DNA from: JAFMKE01 sp047621945
GTDB taxonomy: Bacteria > Bacteroidota > Bacteroidia > Chitinophagales > UBA8649
Assembly: GCA_047621945.1 (NCBI GenBank)
Contig: JBLHMK010000079.1
Location: forward strand, 1-12,319
Direction of reading: 5' to 3'
Length of the DNA: 12,319 nt
The position numbers and the translations under genes were made by a program. Shown piece after piece: positions 6,826 through 12,319 of this stretch (the stretch's first letter is position 1; each line of letters opens with the position of its first letter). The notes under the pieces are model-generated. The model was given only the letters and a program-made list of their open reading frames with translations. It did not search any database and was not told where the DNA came from.

Positions 6826-7170
6826 ATGAAGAATTATATTGCCTTATTTCTAGTTGCTACAAGTTTAATATTTGCCTGTAAAGCATCTAAGGATGCTAGT
6901 TCATCAGCTAAAGATGACGTTGTAAGCCTTAGCACAGAAAATTGGATTATTGCAAGCCAGCAAGTAAAATGTGATGAAACTACTGAAGCTCTTTGCTATA
7001 AGGTTAAGAAGCCAGGAGAAACAGATTACTCAGTTATGAATGTCAGTATAGAAAATTTCACTTTCGAAGCTGGTTATAAATACCAACTTCAAGTAGATAT
7101 TATTCCATCTAAAAAAGCTGAGACAAGATATGTAATGGTAAAACAATTGCATAAAGTGGCAAGCAAGTAA
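6826..7170 (+). CDS. DUF4377-type lipoprotein
   Basis: 114 aa. The N-terminus is a lipoprotein signal (MKNYIALFLVATSLIFAC) with Cys18 as the likely lipidation site, followed by a Ser/Lys/Asp-rich linker. The mature domain matches the DUF4377 pattern: NWIIASQQVKC, then ALCYKVK, a short strand, IENFTFEAGYKYQLQV (the hallmark IxGFxxxxGYxYxLxV segment) and a closing strand RYVMVKQLHKV. Two cysteines (in QVKCDE and EALCYK) are at the positions expected for a disulfide in this family. DUF4377 domains occur in envelope lipoproteins, sometimes beside META/HslJ domains; the function is unknown. A -7 box precedes it, and xth starts 10 nt after its stop, so the two probably share a transcript although no functional link is obvious. 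Confidence 0.85.
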   Translation: MKNYIALFLVATSLIFACKASKDASSSAKDDVVSLSTENWIIASQQVKCDETTEALCYKVKKPGETDYSVMNVSIENFTFEAGYKYQLQVDIIPSKKAETRYVMVKQLHKVASK

Positions 7171-7180
7171 ACTGCTCTAT

Positions 7181-7942
7181 ATGAAAATTGTTTCTTTTAA
7201 CGTCAACGGTATCCGGGCAATCATGAAAAAAGATTTTCAAGAATCTTTGGCTATGATGAACCCTGATATATTATGTCTTCAAGAAACAAAGGCCCAAGAC
7301 GATCAGGTCACTGAAGCGTTAAAGCCAATTGAAGGTTATCATCTATACCGTAATTCAGCGATTAAGAAAGGCTATGCTGGAACAGCAATTTTGAGCAAAG
7401 AAAAGCCCATTGCAGTGCAGTATGACATTAACATTGAAGAACACGATACCGAAGGCAGAGTTGTTTGCGCGGAGTATGCTGATTATTATGTAGTGACAGT
7501 TTACGTACCGAACTCAGGTAGTGGATTGAAAAGGTTGGATTATAGACAAGGATGGGATAAGGCTTTCAACAAGTATTTAAAAAACCTTGAACAAACTAAG
7601 CCTGTCATTGTTTGTGGTGATTTAAATGTAGCACATCGAGATATAGATTTGGCTAATCCAAAGCCTAACTACAATAAAAGTGCTGGCTACATGCAAGAGG
7701 AAATTGATGGCCTAGATGCTTATTTAAAAAGTGGCTTTGTAGATACTTTTAGGCATTTTCACCCAGATACGATTAAGTATTCTTGGTGGAGCTATCGAGC
7801 TGGTGCTCGACCTCGAAATGTGGGCTGGAGGATAGACTACTTCCTGATTTCACAAAGTTTGCTTCCTAGCGTAAAGAAGGCAGATATTTATAACGAAGTA
7901 ATGGGATCAGACCATTGCCCCGTTGCTTTAGAATTAAAATAA
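7181..7942 (+). CDS. xth: Exodeoxyribonuclease III (AP endonuclease)
   Basis: 253 aa, the normal length. Catalytic residues of the Mg-dependent endonuclease/exonuclease/phosphatase fold are all present: Asn7 (SFNVNG), Glu35 (LCLQETK), Tyr108 (VYVPNSG), Asp147 and Asn149 (GDLNVAH), the YSWWSYRAGAR segment, Asp219 in WRIDY, and Asp244-His245 (GSDHCPV). The enzyme cuts DNA 5' to abasic sites and has 3'-5' exonuclease and 3'-phosphatase activity in base excision repair. The ATG immediately opens the conserved MKIVSFNVNGIR start, so the start is certain. It lies 10 nt after the lipoprotein gene and 97 nt before recA. The intervening region holds an inverted repeat and a -7 box, so recA can be transcribed separately. 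Cytoplasmic. Confidence 0.97.
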   Translation: MKIVSFNVNGIRAIMKKDFQESLAMMNPDILCLQETKAQDDQVTEALKPIEGYHLYRNSAIKKGYAGTAILSKEKPIAVQYDINIEEHDTEGRVVCAEYADYYVVTVYVPNSGSGLKRLDYRQGWDKAFNKYLKNLEQTKPVIVCGDLNVAHRDIDLANPKPNYNKSAGYMQEEIDGLDAYLKSGFVDTFRHFHPDTIKYSWWSYRAGARPRNVGWRIDYFLISQSLLPSVKKADIYNEVMGSDHCPVALELK

Positions 7943-7961
7943 ATTTAATTCAAAGAATTTG

Positions 7962-7986
7962 CTAAACGCACGTACTATGCGTTTAG
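7962..7986. promoter_or_regulatory. Perfect 9-bp inverted repeat in the recA promoter region
   Basis: CTAAACGCA (7962-7970) and TGCGTTTAG (7978-7986) are exact reverse complements around the 7-base centre CGTACTA. The repeat ends 6 nt before the recA -7 box, so it covers the place where the -33 element would be. No T-tract follows, which argues against an xth terminator. A repressor or activator site controlling recA is the best reading; the binding protein is unknown. Confidence 0.55.
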
Positions 7987-7992
7987 TTACTG

Positions 7993-8000
7993 TATCTTTG
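7993..8000 (+). promoter_or_regulatory. recA -7 box (TATCTTTG)
   Basis: TATCTTTG matches the Bacteroidota -7 consensus TAnnTTTG and lies 40 nt upstream of the recA ATG, giving a leader of about 30 nt that is very A/T-rich. No good -33 TTTG is at the usual spacing, which is consistent with a promoter that depends on a regulator at the adjacent palindrome. Confidence 0.6.
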
Positions 8001-8039
8001 TATTATAATTTTTTATATATTTACATTAAACACATTATT

Positions 8040-9068
8040 ATGGCTGATAAAGAAAAAGAAAAAGCACTCAAACTCACCCTAGAAAAACTAGATAAAGCTT
8101 ACGGTAAAGGCGCGGTTATGCGTCTAGGCGATTCTAAAGTAGTAGACGTAGAAACTATTTCTACAGGATCTATCACCTTAGATGCCGCATTAGGCATAGG
8201 CGGATTACCCAAAGGAAGAATTGTTGAAGTATACGGACCGGAGTCTTCTGGTAAGACTACTTTAACCTTACACGCAATAGCAGAAGCTCAAAAACAAGGT
8301 GGTGTTGCGGCATTCATCGATGCAGAGCATGCTTTCGATAAAGGATACGCAAAAAAACTAGGCGTAAACGTTGAAGAACTATTAATCGCTCAACCCGATT
8401 GTGGTGAACAAGCTTTGGACATTACAGAACATTTGATTCGATCTGGCGCTGTTGATATTTGCGTGATTGATTCAGTTGCTGCATTAGTACCAAGAAGCGA
8501 GCTAGAAGGCGACATGGGTGATTCTAAAATGGGATTACAAGCGAGGTTAATGTCGCAAGCTATGCGTAAACTAACGGGAACAATCAATAAAACAGGTTGC
8601 TGTTGCATTTTCATCAATCAATTGAGAGATAAAATTGGAGTGATGTTCGGAAGTCCTGAAACAACAACTGGGGGTAATGCTTTAAAATTCTATTCATCTG
8701 TTCGGTTAGACATTAGAAGAATTGGTGCAATCAAGGATAAAGAGGAAATTACGGGTAACAGAACTCGTGTGAAAGTGGTTAAAAACAAAATGGCACCTCC
8801 TTTCAGAAAAGCTGAATTTGACATCATGTATGGTGAAGGTATTTCTAAGTTGGGTGAGATTATAGACTTAGGTGTTGATCTTGATATCCTTAACAAAAGT
8901 GGTTCATGGTATAGTTACGGCGACACTAAATTAGGTCAAGGTAGAGATGGCGTTAAAGACTTACTAAATGACAATCCAGAATTAGCGGATGAAGTAGAGG
9001 CTAAAATTAGAGCAGCACTTATGGACAAGGAAGTTTTAGAAGATTTACCTGCTGTAGCAGAAGAATAA
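8040..9068 (+). CDS. recA: Recombinase RecA
   Basis: 342 aa. The start is ATG 8040 (ADKEKEKALKL). The frame is open upstream to 7959, but the added 27 residues would be translated from promoter DNA and are not RecA-like. Walker A GPESSGKT (66-73), Walker B VIDS (Asp144), the L1 region EGDMGDSKMG, and the L2 DNA-binding region FINQLRDKIGVMFGSPETTTGGNALKF (191-217) are intact, followed by RVKVVKNKMAPPF and the C-terminal domain with a short acidic tail. RecA forms filaments on ssDNA, exchanges strands in homologous recombination and, where LexA exists, triggers the SOS response. The CCC run (187-189) is, as I remember it, usual in Bacteroidota RecA; Cys121 in QPDCGEQ stands where Asn or Thr is commoner. 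It has its own -7 box and candidate operator, and ends at a strong terminator. Confidence 0.99.
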   Translation: MADKEKEKALKLTLEKLDKAYGKGAVMRLGDSKVVDVETISTGSITLDAALGIGGLPKGRIVEVYGPESSGKTTLTLHAIAEAQKQGGVAAFIDAEHAFDKGYAKKLGVNVEELLIAQPDCGEQALDITEHLIRSGAVDICVIDSVAALVPRSELEGDMGDSKMGLQARLMSQAMRKLTGTINKTGCCCIFINQLRDKIGVMFGSPETTTGGNALKFYSSVRLDIRRIGAIKDKEEITGNRTRVKVVKNKMAPPFRKAEFDIMYGEGISKLGEIIDLGVDLDILNKSGSWYSYGDTKLGQGRDGVKDLLNDNPELADEVEAKIRAALMDKEVLEDLPAVAEE

Positions 9069-9091
9069 TTCCAAGTTCAAAACTTTAGAAA

Positions 9092-9125
9092 TAAAAAAGG
9101 CGCTAGTTAACTAGCGCCTTTTTTT
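9092..9125. terminator. Intrinsic terminator after recA
   Basis: GGCGCTAGTTAACTAGCGCC (9098-9117) is a perfect 20-bp palindrome, a G/C-rich stem that will close on a small TTAA loop. It is flanked by six A's on the left and eight T's on the right. It starts about 30 nt after the recA stop and would work in both directions. Confidence 0.95.
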
Positions 9126-9155
9126 GTGTTTAGAAGGTTCGGAACCCTGAACACA
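9125..9155. repeat. Hairpin carrying repeat element copy 1
   Basis: Copy 1 of a repeated element (9129-9148; identical 15-bp core AAGGTTCGGAACCCT at 9134-9148) lies directly after the recA terminator. Its centre GGTTC G GAACC is an inverted repeat, and here it is framed by outer arms TGTGTT (9125-9130) and AACACA (9150-9155), so the whole segment can fold into one long hairpin with small bulges. Copy 2 is at 10566-10585 in the same orientation; outside the 20-bp element the flanks of the two copies differ. Confidence 0.7.
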
Positions 9156-9166
9156 ATAAGCTTCAC

Positions 9167-9182
9167 TATAAACAAGTTTATA
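9167..9182. promoter_or_regulatory. 7-bp inverted repeat just before the deiminase start
   Basis: TATAAAC AA GTTTATA is a perfect inverted repeat ending 5 nt before the ATG at 9188. It could be an operator or affect initiation. A/T-richness makes chance possible. Confidence 0.3.
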
Positions 9183-9187
9183 TACCT

Positions 9188-10306
9188 ATGATAGCTCAAC
9201 CATTCTCTTTTCTAATAATTACCTTGCTCTTGACTATGAATTCTTGTCAAAAAGAAGATCTGATCAATCTAGACGAAGTGGAAATTGCTTATACATTTCC
9301 GGAAGAGTCAGAAGCTCATGAAGGCACTTGGTTGCAATGGCCACATCATTATGAGTATGGGATTGATTTTAGAAATGACATCGAACAAACCTGGATTGAT
9401 ATGACTAAAGCTCTTATTCAAAGTGAGAAAGTGCATATTATAGCCTATAATCAAATAGAAAAACAACGCATAGAGGGCATACTAAATGTCGCCAATGTTT
9501 CCCTAGCACAAGTGGACTTTTTCGTTATCGAAAACGATGATTTTTGGATAAGAGATAACGGGCCAATCTTTGTTCGAGATTTAGAAGGAAACTTAGTGAT
9601 TCAAGACTGGGGATTCAATGGTTGGGGTAACAAAACGAGTTTTGAAAAATGTGATCGCATCCCATCAAAAATAGGGATTGCTATTGGCAAGCCCGTTATC
9701 GATTTAAACGACATCATGGTTAATGAAGGTGGAAGTGTTGAAATGGATGGGTATGGCACTTTACTTGCCTGTAAGAGCTCAATAATCAACAATAACAGGA
9801 ATCCAGGGATGACTCAAAATAAGGTTGAAGCTATCTTTAAAGAGTACCTAGGGGTAAGTAATTTCGTATGGCTTGAAGGAGTTAAAGGGTCTGATATTAC
9901 GGATATGCATATTGATGGATTTGCAAGATTTGCGAACTCCACAACAATTGTAAGCATGAGCTCCAATGACTTAGATTATTGGTATGTCACTCCTAGTGAT
10001 GAAACTATACTGAAAAGTGCACGAAATATAGATGGAGAAGCCTACCAAATTATTGAAATTCCGCTTACCCAGAATGAGGTGATTACAACTTACGGAACCA
10101 ATGAAGGGAAAGCTTCATACATCAATTATTATATTGGAAACACCGTTGTATTAGTACCTAATTATGGTGACCCGAATGATGCGATAGCCAATAATATCAT
10201 TCAAAACATCTACCCAAACAGAACAGTCATAGGTATTGAAAGTAAAAATGTCTATGCCCTTGGAGGAATGGTGCATTGTTCTACGCAACAACAGCCTTTA
10301 GAGTAA
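9188..10306 (+). CDS. Agmatine deiminase / peptidyl-arginine deiminase family lipoprotein
   Basis: 372 aa. The guanidino-modifying pentein motifs are all there: HEGTWLQWP (44-52), DDFWIRDNGPIFV with Asp123, NEGGSVEMDG (179-188), DMHIDGFARF with His241 and Asp243, and the nucleophile Cys364 in GGMVHCSTQQQP. The motifs fit agmatine deiminase (agmatine to N-carbamoylputrescine plus ammonia), but bacterial peptidyl-arginine deiminases share them. The N-terminus is unusual for the cytosolic agmatine enzyme: MIAQPFSFLIITLLLTMNSC is a signal peptide ending at Cys20 in a weak lipobox (Met at -3), followed by QKED. This predicts an envelope lipoprotein acting on external substrate. No polyamine genes (N-carbamoylputrescine amidase, arginine decarboxylase) are adjacent. 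It lies downstream of the recA terminator and between two copies of a repeat element. Confidence 0.9.
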   Translation: MIAQPFSFLIITLLLTMNSCQKEDLINLDEVEIAYTFPEESEAHEGTWLQWPHHYEYGIDFRNDIEQTWIDMTKALIQSEKVHIIAYNQIEKQRIEGILNVANVSLAQVDFFVIENDDFWIRDNGPIFVRDLEGNLVIQDWGFNGWGNKTSFEKCDRIPSKIGIAIGKPVIDLNDIMVNEGGSVEMDGYGTLLACKSSIINNNRNPGMTQNKVEAIFKEYLGVSNFVWLEGVKGSDITDMHIDGFARFANSTTIVSMSSNDLDYWYVTPSDETILKSARNIDGEAYQIIEIPLTQNEVITTYGTNEGKASYINYYIGNTVVLVPNYGDPNDAIANNIIQNIYPNRTVIGIESKNVYALGGMVHCSTQQQPLE

Positions 10307-10331
10307 AAAGAATTCTACTTAACTTCACCGC

Positions 10332-10550
10332 ATGCCTCAAAACCCCAGCTTTCTCACCCGAAATAGAGGATGGATTATTTTTCTATTCGCTGTCCCTGTC
10401 AGTTTTATCTATGATAAAATTCGCAAGGTCCTAAATCTATTTTATAGGCTATTCCTAGCCTCTCCTAAAAAACATGGTGAACGCGTCAAGCACATTAGTC
10501 AGCTAGTAAAAGAAGCGAGTACCTCGGGCACACTAGAGCAAATTTATTAG
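10332..10550 (+). pseudogene. N-terminal fragment of a DHCR24-like FAD-binding oxidoreductase
   Basis: 72 aa. Residues about 9-30 (TRNRGWIIFLFAVPVSFIYDKI) form a membrane anchor, and the stretch RKVLNLFYRLFLASPKKHGERVKHISQLVKEASTSGT matches, from memory, the region just before the FAD domain in Delta24-sterol reductase (DHCR24)-like proteins: an aromatic-rich helix, the A/S-SP-x-x-H-x-x-R-V motif, then a helix. In the full proteins (about 500 aa) this is followed by the PGW-containing FAD-binding domain, which is absent here: the ORF stops at TAG 10548-10550, and no continuation is seen in any frame before the convergent gene. The break lies 16 nt before a copy of the 20-bp repeat. It starts 26 nt after the deiminase stop. 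An independent small membrane protein is the alternative. Confidence 0.55.
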
Positions 10551-10565
10551 CTAATGAGTCGAAGC

Positions 10566-10585
10566 TTTTAAAGGTTCGGAACCCT
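10566..10585. repeat. Repeat element copy 2
   Basis: It shares 18 of 20 bases with 9129-9148, including the identical 15-bp core AAGGTTCGGAACCCT (10571-10585). The core centre GGTTC G GAACC is an inverted repeat. It lies in the 41-nt gap between the oxidoreductase fragment and the convergent decarboxylase gene. On the - strand the short stem followed by TTTAAAA could weakly terminate the latter. Confidence 0.7.
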
Positions 10586-10591
10586 CCTCTA

Positions 10592-12319
10592 CTAGGCGTA
10601 ATAATCTTCAATAATGTTGAAGAAGTTTTTGATATCCTCTATTGAGTTCGATGAATTGATTGTTACCATACGTACAAATTCATTCCCTCTAAACTTGCCA
10701 TATCCTACCATCAACTCATCACTTTCATATAAGTCGGTACATAATTGAACTGGAGGAATACCCTTATAGTTAAAACATATCGCTATCGAATTATCAAAAC
10801 TATACAGTTCATAATCTGGGTGATTGCCTACATAATCTCTAGCGTAATCCGATAATTCAAACTGTTTGTCCACTATTTTTTCAAGACCTAACCTTCCTTT
10901 CGACTTCCACAAAGTCCAAAGCTTCAAAGCATCGTTTCTTCGGCCACATTGGAATGATGTTTTTCCTAAGTTGTAATCGTCTTCTTCGGTTTGGTAAAGA
11001 TATACTGCACTATTGCTAAATGAATCTAACAAGTGCTTCTTATCCTTCACCACTATGATGGAACAAGTCAGCGGTGTACCCAACATTTTGTGCGGATTAA
11101 AACTGAAAGAATCTGCCTCTTTAGTGCCGTCTAACATATGTTTGTACTTTTCTGAAAGAATAACGGCACCTTCATACGCACCATCAACATGCATCCAAAC
11201 ATCATGCTCTTTGCACACTTCATTGATTTCTTTCATTGAATCAAAGGCACCAAGAACCGTAGTTCCTGCCGTTGCATTTACAAAGAATGGAGTATGTCCA
11301 GCTTCCATATCTTTTTGAATGGCCTCTTTAAGCAAAGTGACATTCATTTCTCCAAATTCGTTAGCTGGAATTTTTCGAACATTCTCTCTACCAATTCCTA
11401 TAAATGCAGCATTCTTCTCAATAGAATAATGAGATTCGGCCGAAGTGTAGGCAATCATATTGATTTTTAAACCCGTTTGGCGACTAGCCTCATTGTATTT
11501 ATCTCTTGCCATCAAAATGGCCATAAAATTACTCATTGAACCACCTGTTGGTATTGTACCTCCAGCATTTGGACCATAGTCTAAGCGATCAATAACTTGA
11601 TCTATAATTTCCTTTTCAATACCCACTTGTACTCCACCAACTTTAAAGGTGTACATGCTATTATTTAACATAACTGCTAACAAGTCACCAAGAACAGCTT
11701 TACTTTCTCGTCCGCCAAAAAGTTGATTAAAAAACAAATTTGAAGATGTTTTAGGTGTGGCTAAAACCACTTTTTTCAGTGTCTCCACAAATTGATCCTC
11801 ATCTATTCCCTCTTCACTTAAGCCAATATTTAAGGCCTTCTTCAATTCCCCTGAAGGAATACGAGGTGAAACTGGATTCTCGATCTCATCATTCAATAAA
11901 TCTTGAGCTAAACTTACAAAAGTGTGTAAATCTTGGTTCATTACTGCATTCAAGTTCGAATCCGATAAGTCAACATCAAAGGCCATCTCTTTATCTACAA
12001 AGTCCTCTTCACTTTCCGAATAGACCTGACAATTTTTGATTGGATTGGCATACAGATGAAGAGTCATTCCTAATCCTGAAGATTTATTTTCGAGCGAGTG
12101 AAAACCAATTTCATCAGTTAAAAAGGTAACCTGACCTTCTTCTACTCGGTTTTTATGAAGCAATCTATTTTTATCGCCTTTAGCATATAGGTACTCCTCG
12201 AATTCTCCTTTAGCAAAGTATACCCAACACTTTTGGCCATCATGGCTATGTATGGGTGTTTTCTGTCCTTCATCCCAACAAAGCAAGATTAACTCACAGT
12301 CATCATTATTTGCTAAGCA
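10592..12319 (-). CDS. Cysteine dioxygenase / PLP-dependent (cysteine-sulfinate type) decarboxylase fusion, 5' partial
   Basis: The frame is open to the right edge, so the start is outside the window; 575 residues are visible. Residues 1 to about 110 are a cysteine dioxygenase cupin: LILLCWDEGQKTPIHSH with iron ligands His24 and His26, Cys31 and Tyr90 at the spacing of the Cys-Tyr crosslink pair of mammalian CDO (rat Cys93/Tyr157), His74 as third ligand (IGFHSLEN), and Cys97 matching rat Cys164. After a linker with helices (about 115-175), residues about 180-575 are a group II PLP decarboxylase: IPTGGSMSNFMAI, ring-stacking His297 (SAESHYS), ATAGTTVLGAFD, Asp379 (HVDGAYEG), PLP-lysine Lys411 (SFSFNPHKM), and the CGRRNDALKLW and GYGKFRG segments seen in CSAD/GAD. 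Predicted pathway: cysteine to cysteine sulfinate to hypotaurine. Substrate of the second domain (cysteine sulfinate versus glutamate/aspartate) is inferred from the fusion partner. Convergent with the deiminase pair. Confidence 0.92.
   Translation of the reverse strand, partial: CLANNDDCELILLCWDEGQKTPIHSHDGQKCWVYFAKGEFEEYLYAKGDKNRLLHKNRVEEGQVTFLTDEIGFHSLENKSSGLGMTLHLYANPIKNCQVYSESEEDFVDKEMAFDVDLSDSNLNAVMNQDLHTFVSLAQDLLNDEIENPVSPRIPSGELKKALNIGLSEEGIDEDQFVETLKKVVLATPKTSSNLFFNQLFGGRESKAVLGDLLAVMLNNSMYTFKVGGVQVGIEKEIIDQVIDRLDYGPNAGGTIPTGGSMSNFMAILMARDKYNEASRQTGLKINMIAYTSAESHYSIEKNAAFIGIGRENVRKIPANEFGEMNVTLLKEAIQKDMEAGHTPFFVNATAGTTVLGAFDSMKEINEVCKEHDVWMHVDGAYEGAVILSEKYKHMLDGTKEADSFSFNPHKMLGTPLTCSIIVVKDKKHLLDSFSNSAVYLYQTEEDDYNLGKTSFQCGRRNDALKLWTLWKSKGRLGLEKIVDKQFELSDYARDYVGNHPDYELYSFDNSIAICFNYKGIPPVQLCTDLYESDELMVGYGKFRGNEFVRMVTINSSNSIEDIKNFFNIIEDYYA

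Noticed and set aside
7962..7986. Intrinsic terminator of xth
   Set aside because: The stem is not followed by a T-tract, unlike the clear terminator after recA.
7959..8039. N-terminal extension of RecA by 27 residues
   Set aside because: It would cover the palindrome and the -7 box, and the residues are unlike RecA; ATG 8040 gives the standard start.
9134..9148. tRNA T-arm (GGTTCG motif)
   Set aside because: No acceptor, D or anticodon arms are around either copy; the repeat explains the motif.
11013..12039. Plus-strand ORFs opposite the fusion gene
   Set aside because: They are antisense shadows of a strongly conserved - strand coding region and show no family resemblance.
1..12319. CRISPR array, insertion sequence, rRNA or tRNA genes
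   Set aside because: No regularly spaced repeats, transposase motifs, terminal inverted repeats or RNA gene signatures were seen on either strand.

Overview
The window looks like a chromosomal segment of a Bacteroidota bacterium, most likely in Flavobacteriales. The genes start after A/T-rich leaders without Shine-Dalgarno sequences. Two start regions carry the Bacteroidota -7 box TAnnTTTG. The RecA, the PIF1-like helicase with a C-terminal winged/HTH region, the DUF4377 lipoprotein and the small stress-type proteins all resemble those of that phylum. The genus cannot be named from this sequence.

Left part (1 to about 4480) is a visibly AT-richer block of small genes, all on the + strand, of the kind Bacteroidota keep in general-stress clusters. 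It holds a 4-helix membrane protein, a DUF302 protein, an eRF1/host-attachment-like small protein, Dps, an Sll1863-like coiled-coil protein, a secreted coiled-coil protein, a LapA-like membrane protein and a ParDE-type toxin-antitoxin pair. Much of it is broken. The first gene has an in-frame TGA. The second looks like two proteins joined, with a frameshifted tail. The DUF302 gene runs through three frames. The dps gene has three in-frame TAA codons but no indel. The ParD antitoxin is truncated and interrupted, and the ParE toxin has lost its usual end. Several neighbours (the 4-helix protein, the eRF1-like protein, the coiled-coil proteins, LapA) still read cleanly. This is a decaying accessory/stress island. 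Nothing recognisable lies in the gaps 636-771 (apart from a weak hairpin) and 4480-4607.

Middle part (4608 to about 9125) is intact core genome: a 722-aa PIF1-like helicase, a DUF4377 lipoprotein, exodeoxyribonuclease III (xth) and recA, all on the + strand. The lipoprotein and xth are 10 nt apart and probably co-transcribed. recA has its own -7 box, with a perfect 9-bp inverted repeat just upstream that is a candidate operator. recA ends in a very clean intrinsic terminator. Helicase, ExoIII and RecA together give this part a DNA-repair character.

Right part (9126-12319) holds a secreted lipoprotein of the agmatine/peptidyl-arginine deiminase family. After it comes a 72-aa ORF that looks like the orphaned N-terminus of a DHCR24-like FAD oxidoreductase. 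A near-identical 20-bp element (identical 15-bp core, palindromic centre) lies on both sides of this pair. On the - strand, running off the right edge, is the most interesting gene: a cysteine dioxygenase cupin domain fused to a PLP-dependent cysteine-sulfinate/glutamate-type decarboxylase. This would place the two steps from cysteine to hypotaurine in one polypeptide.
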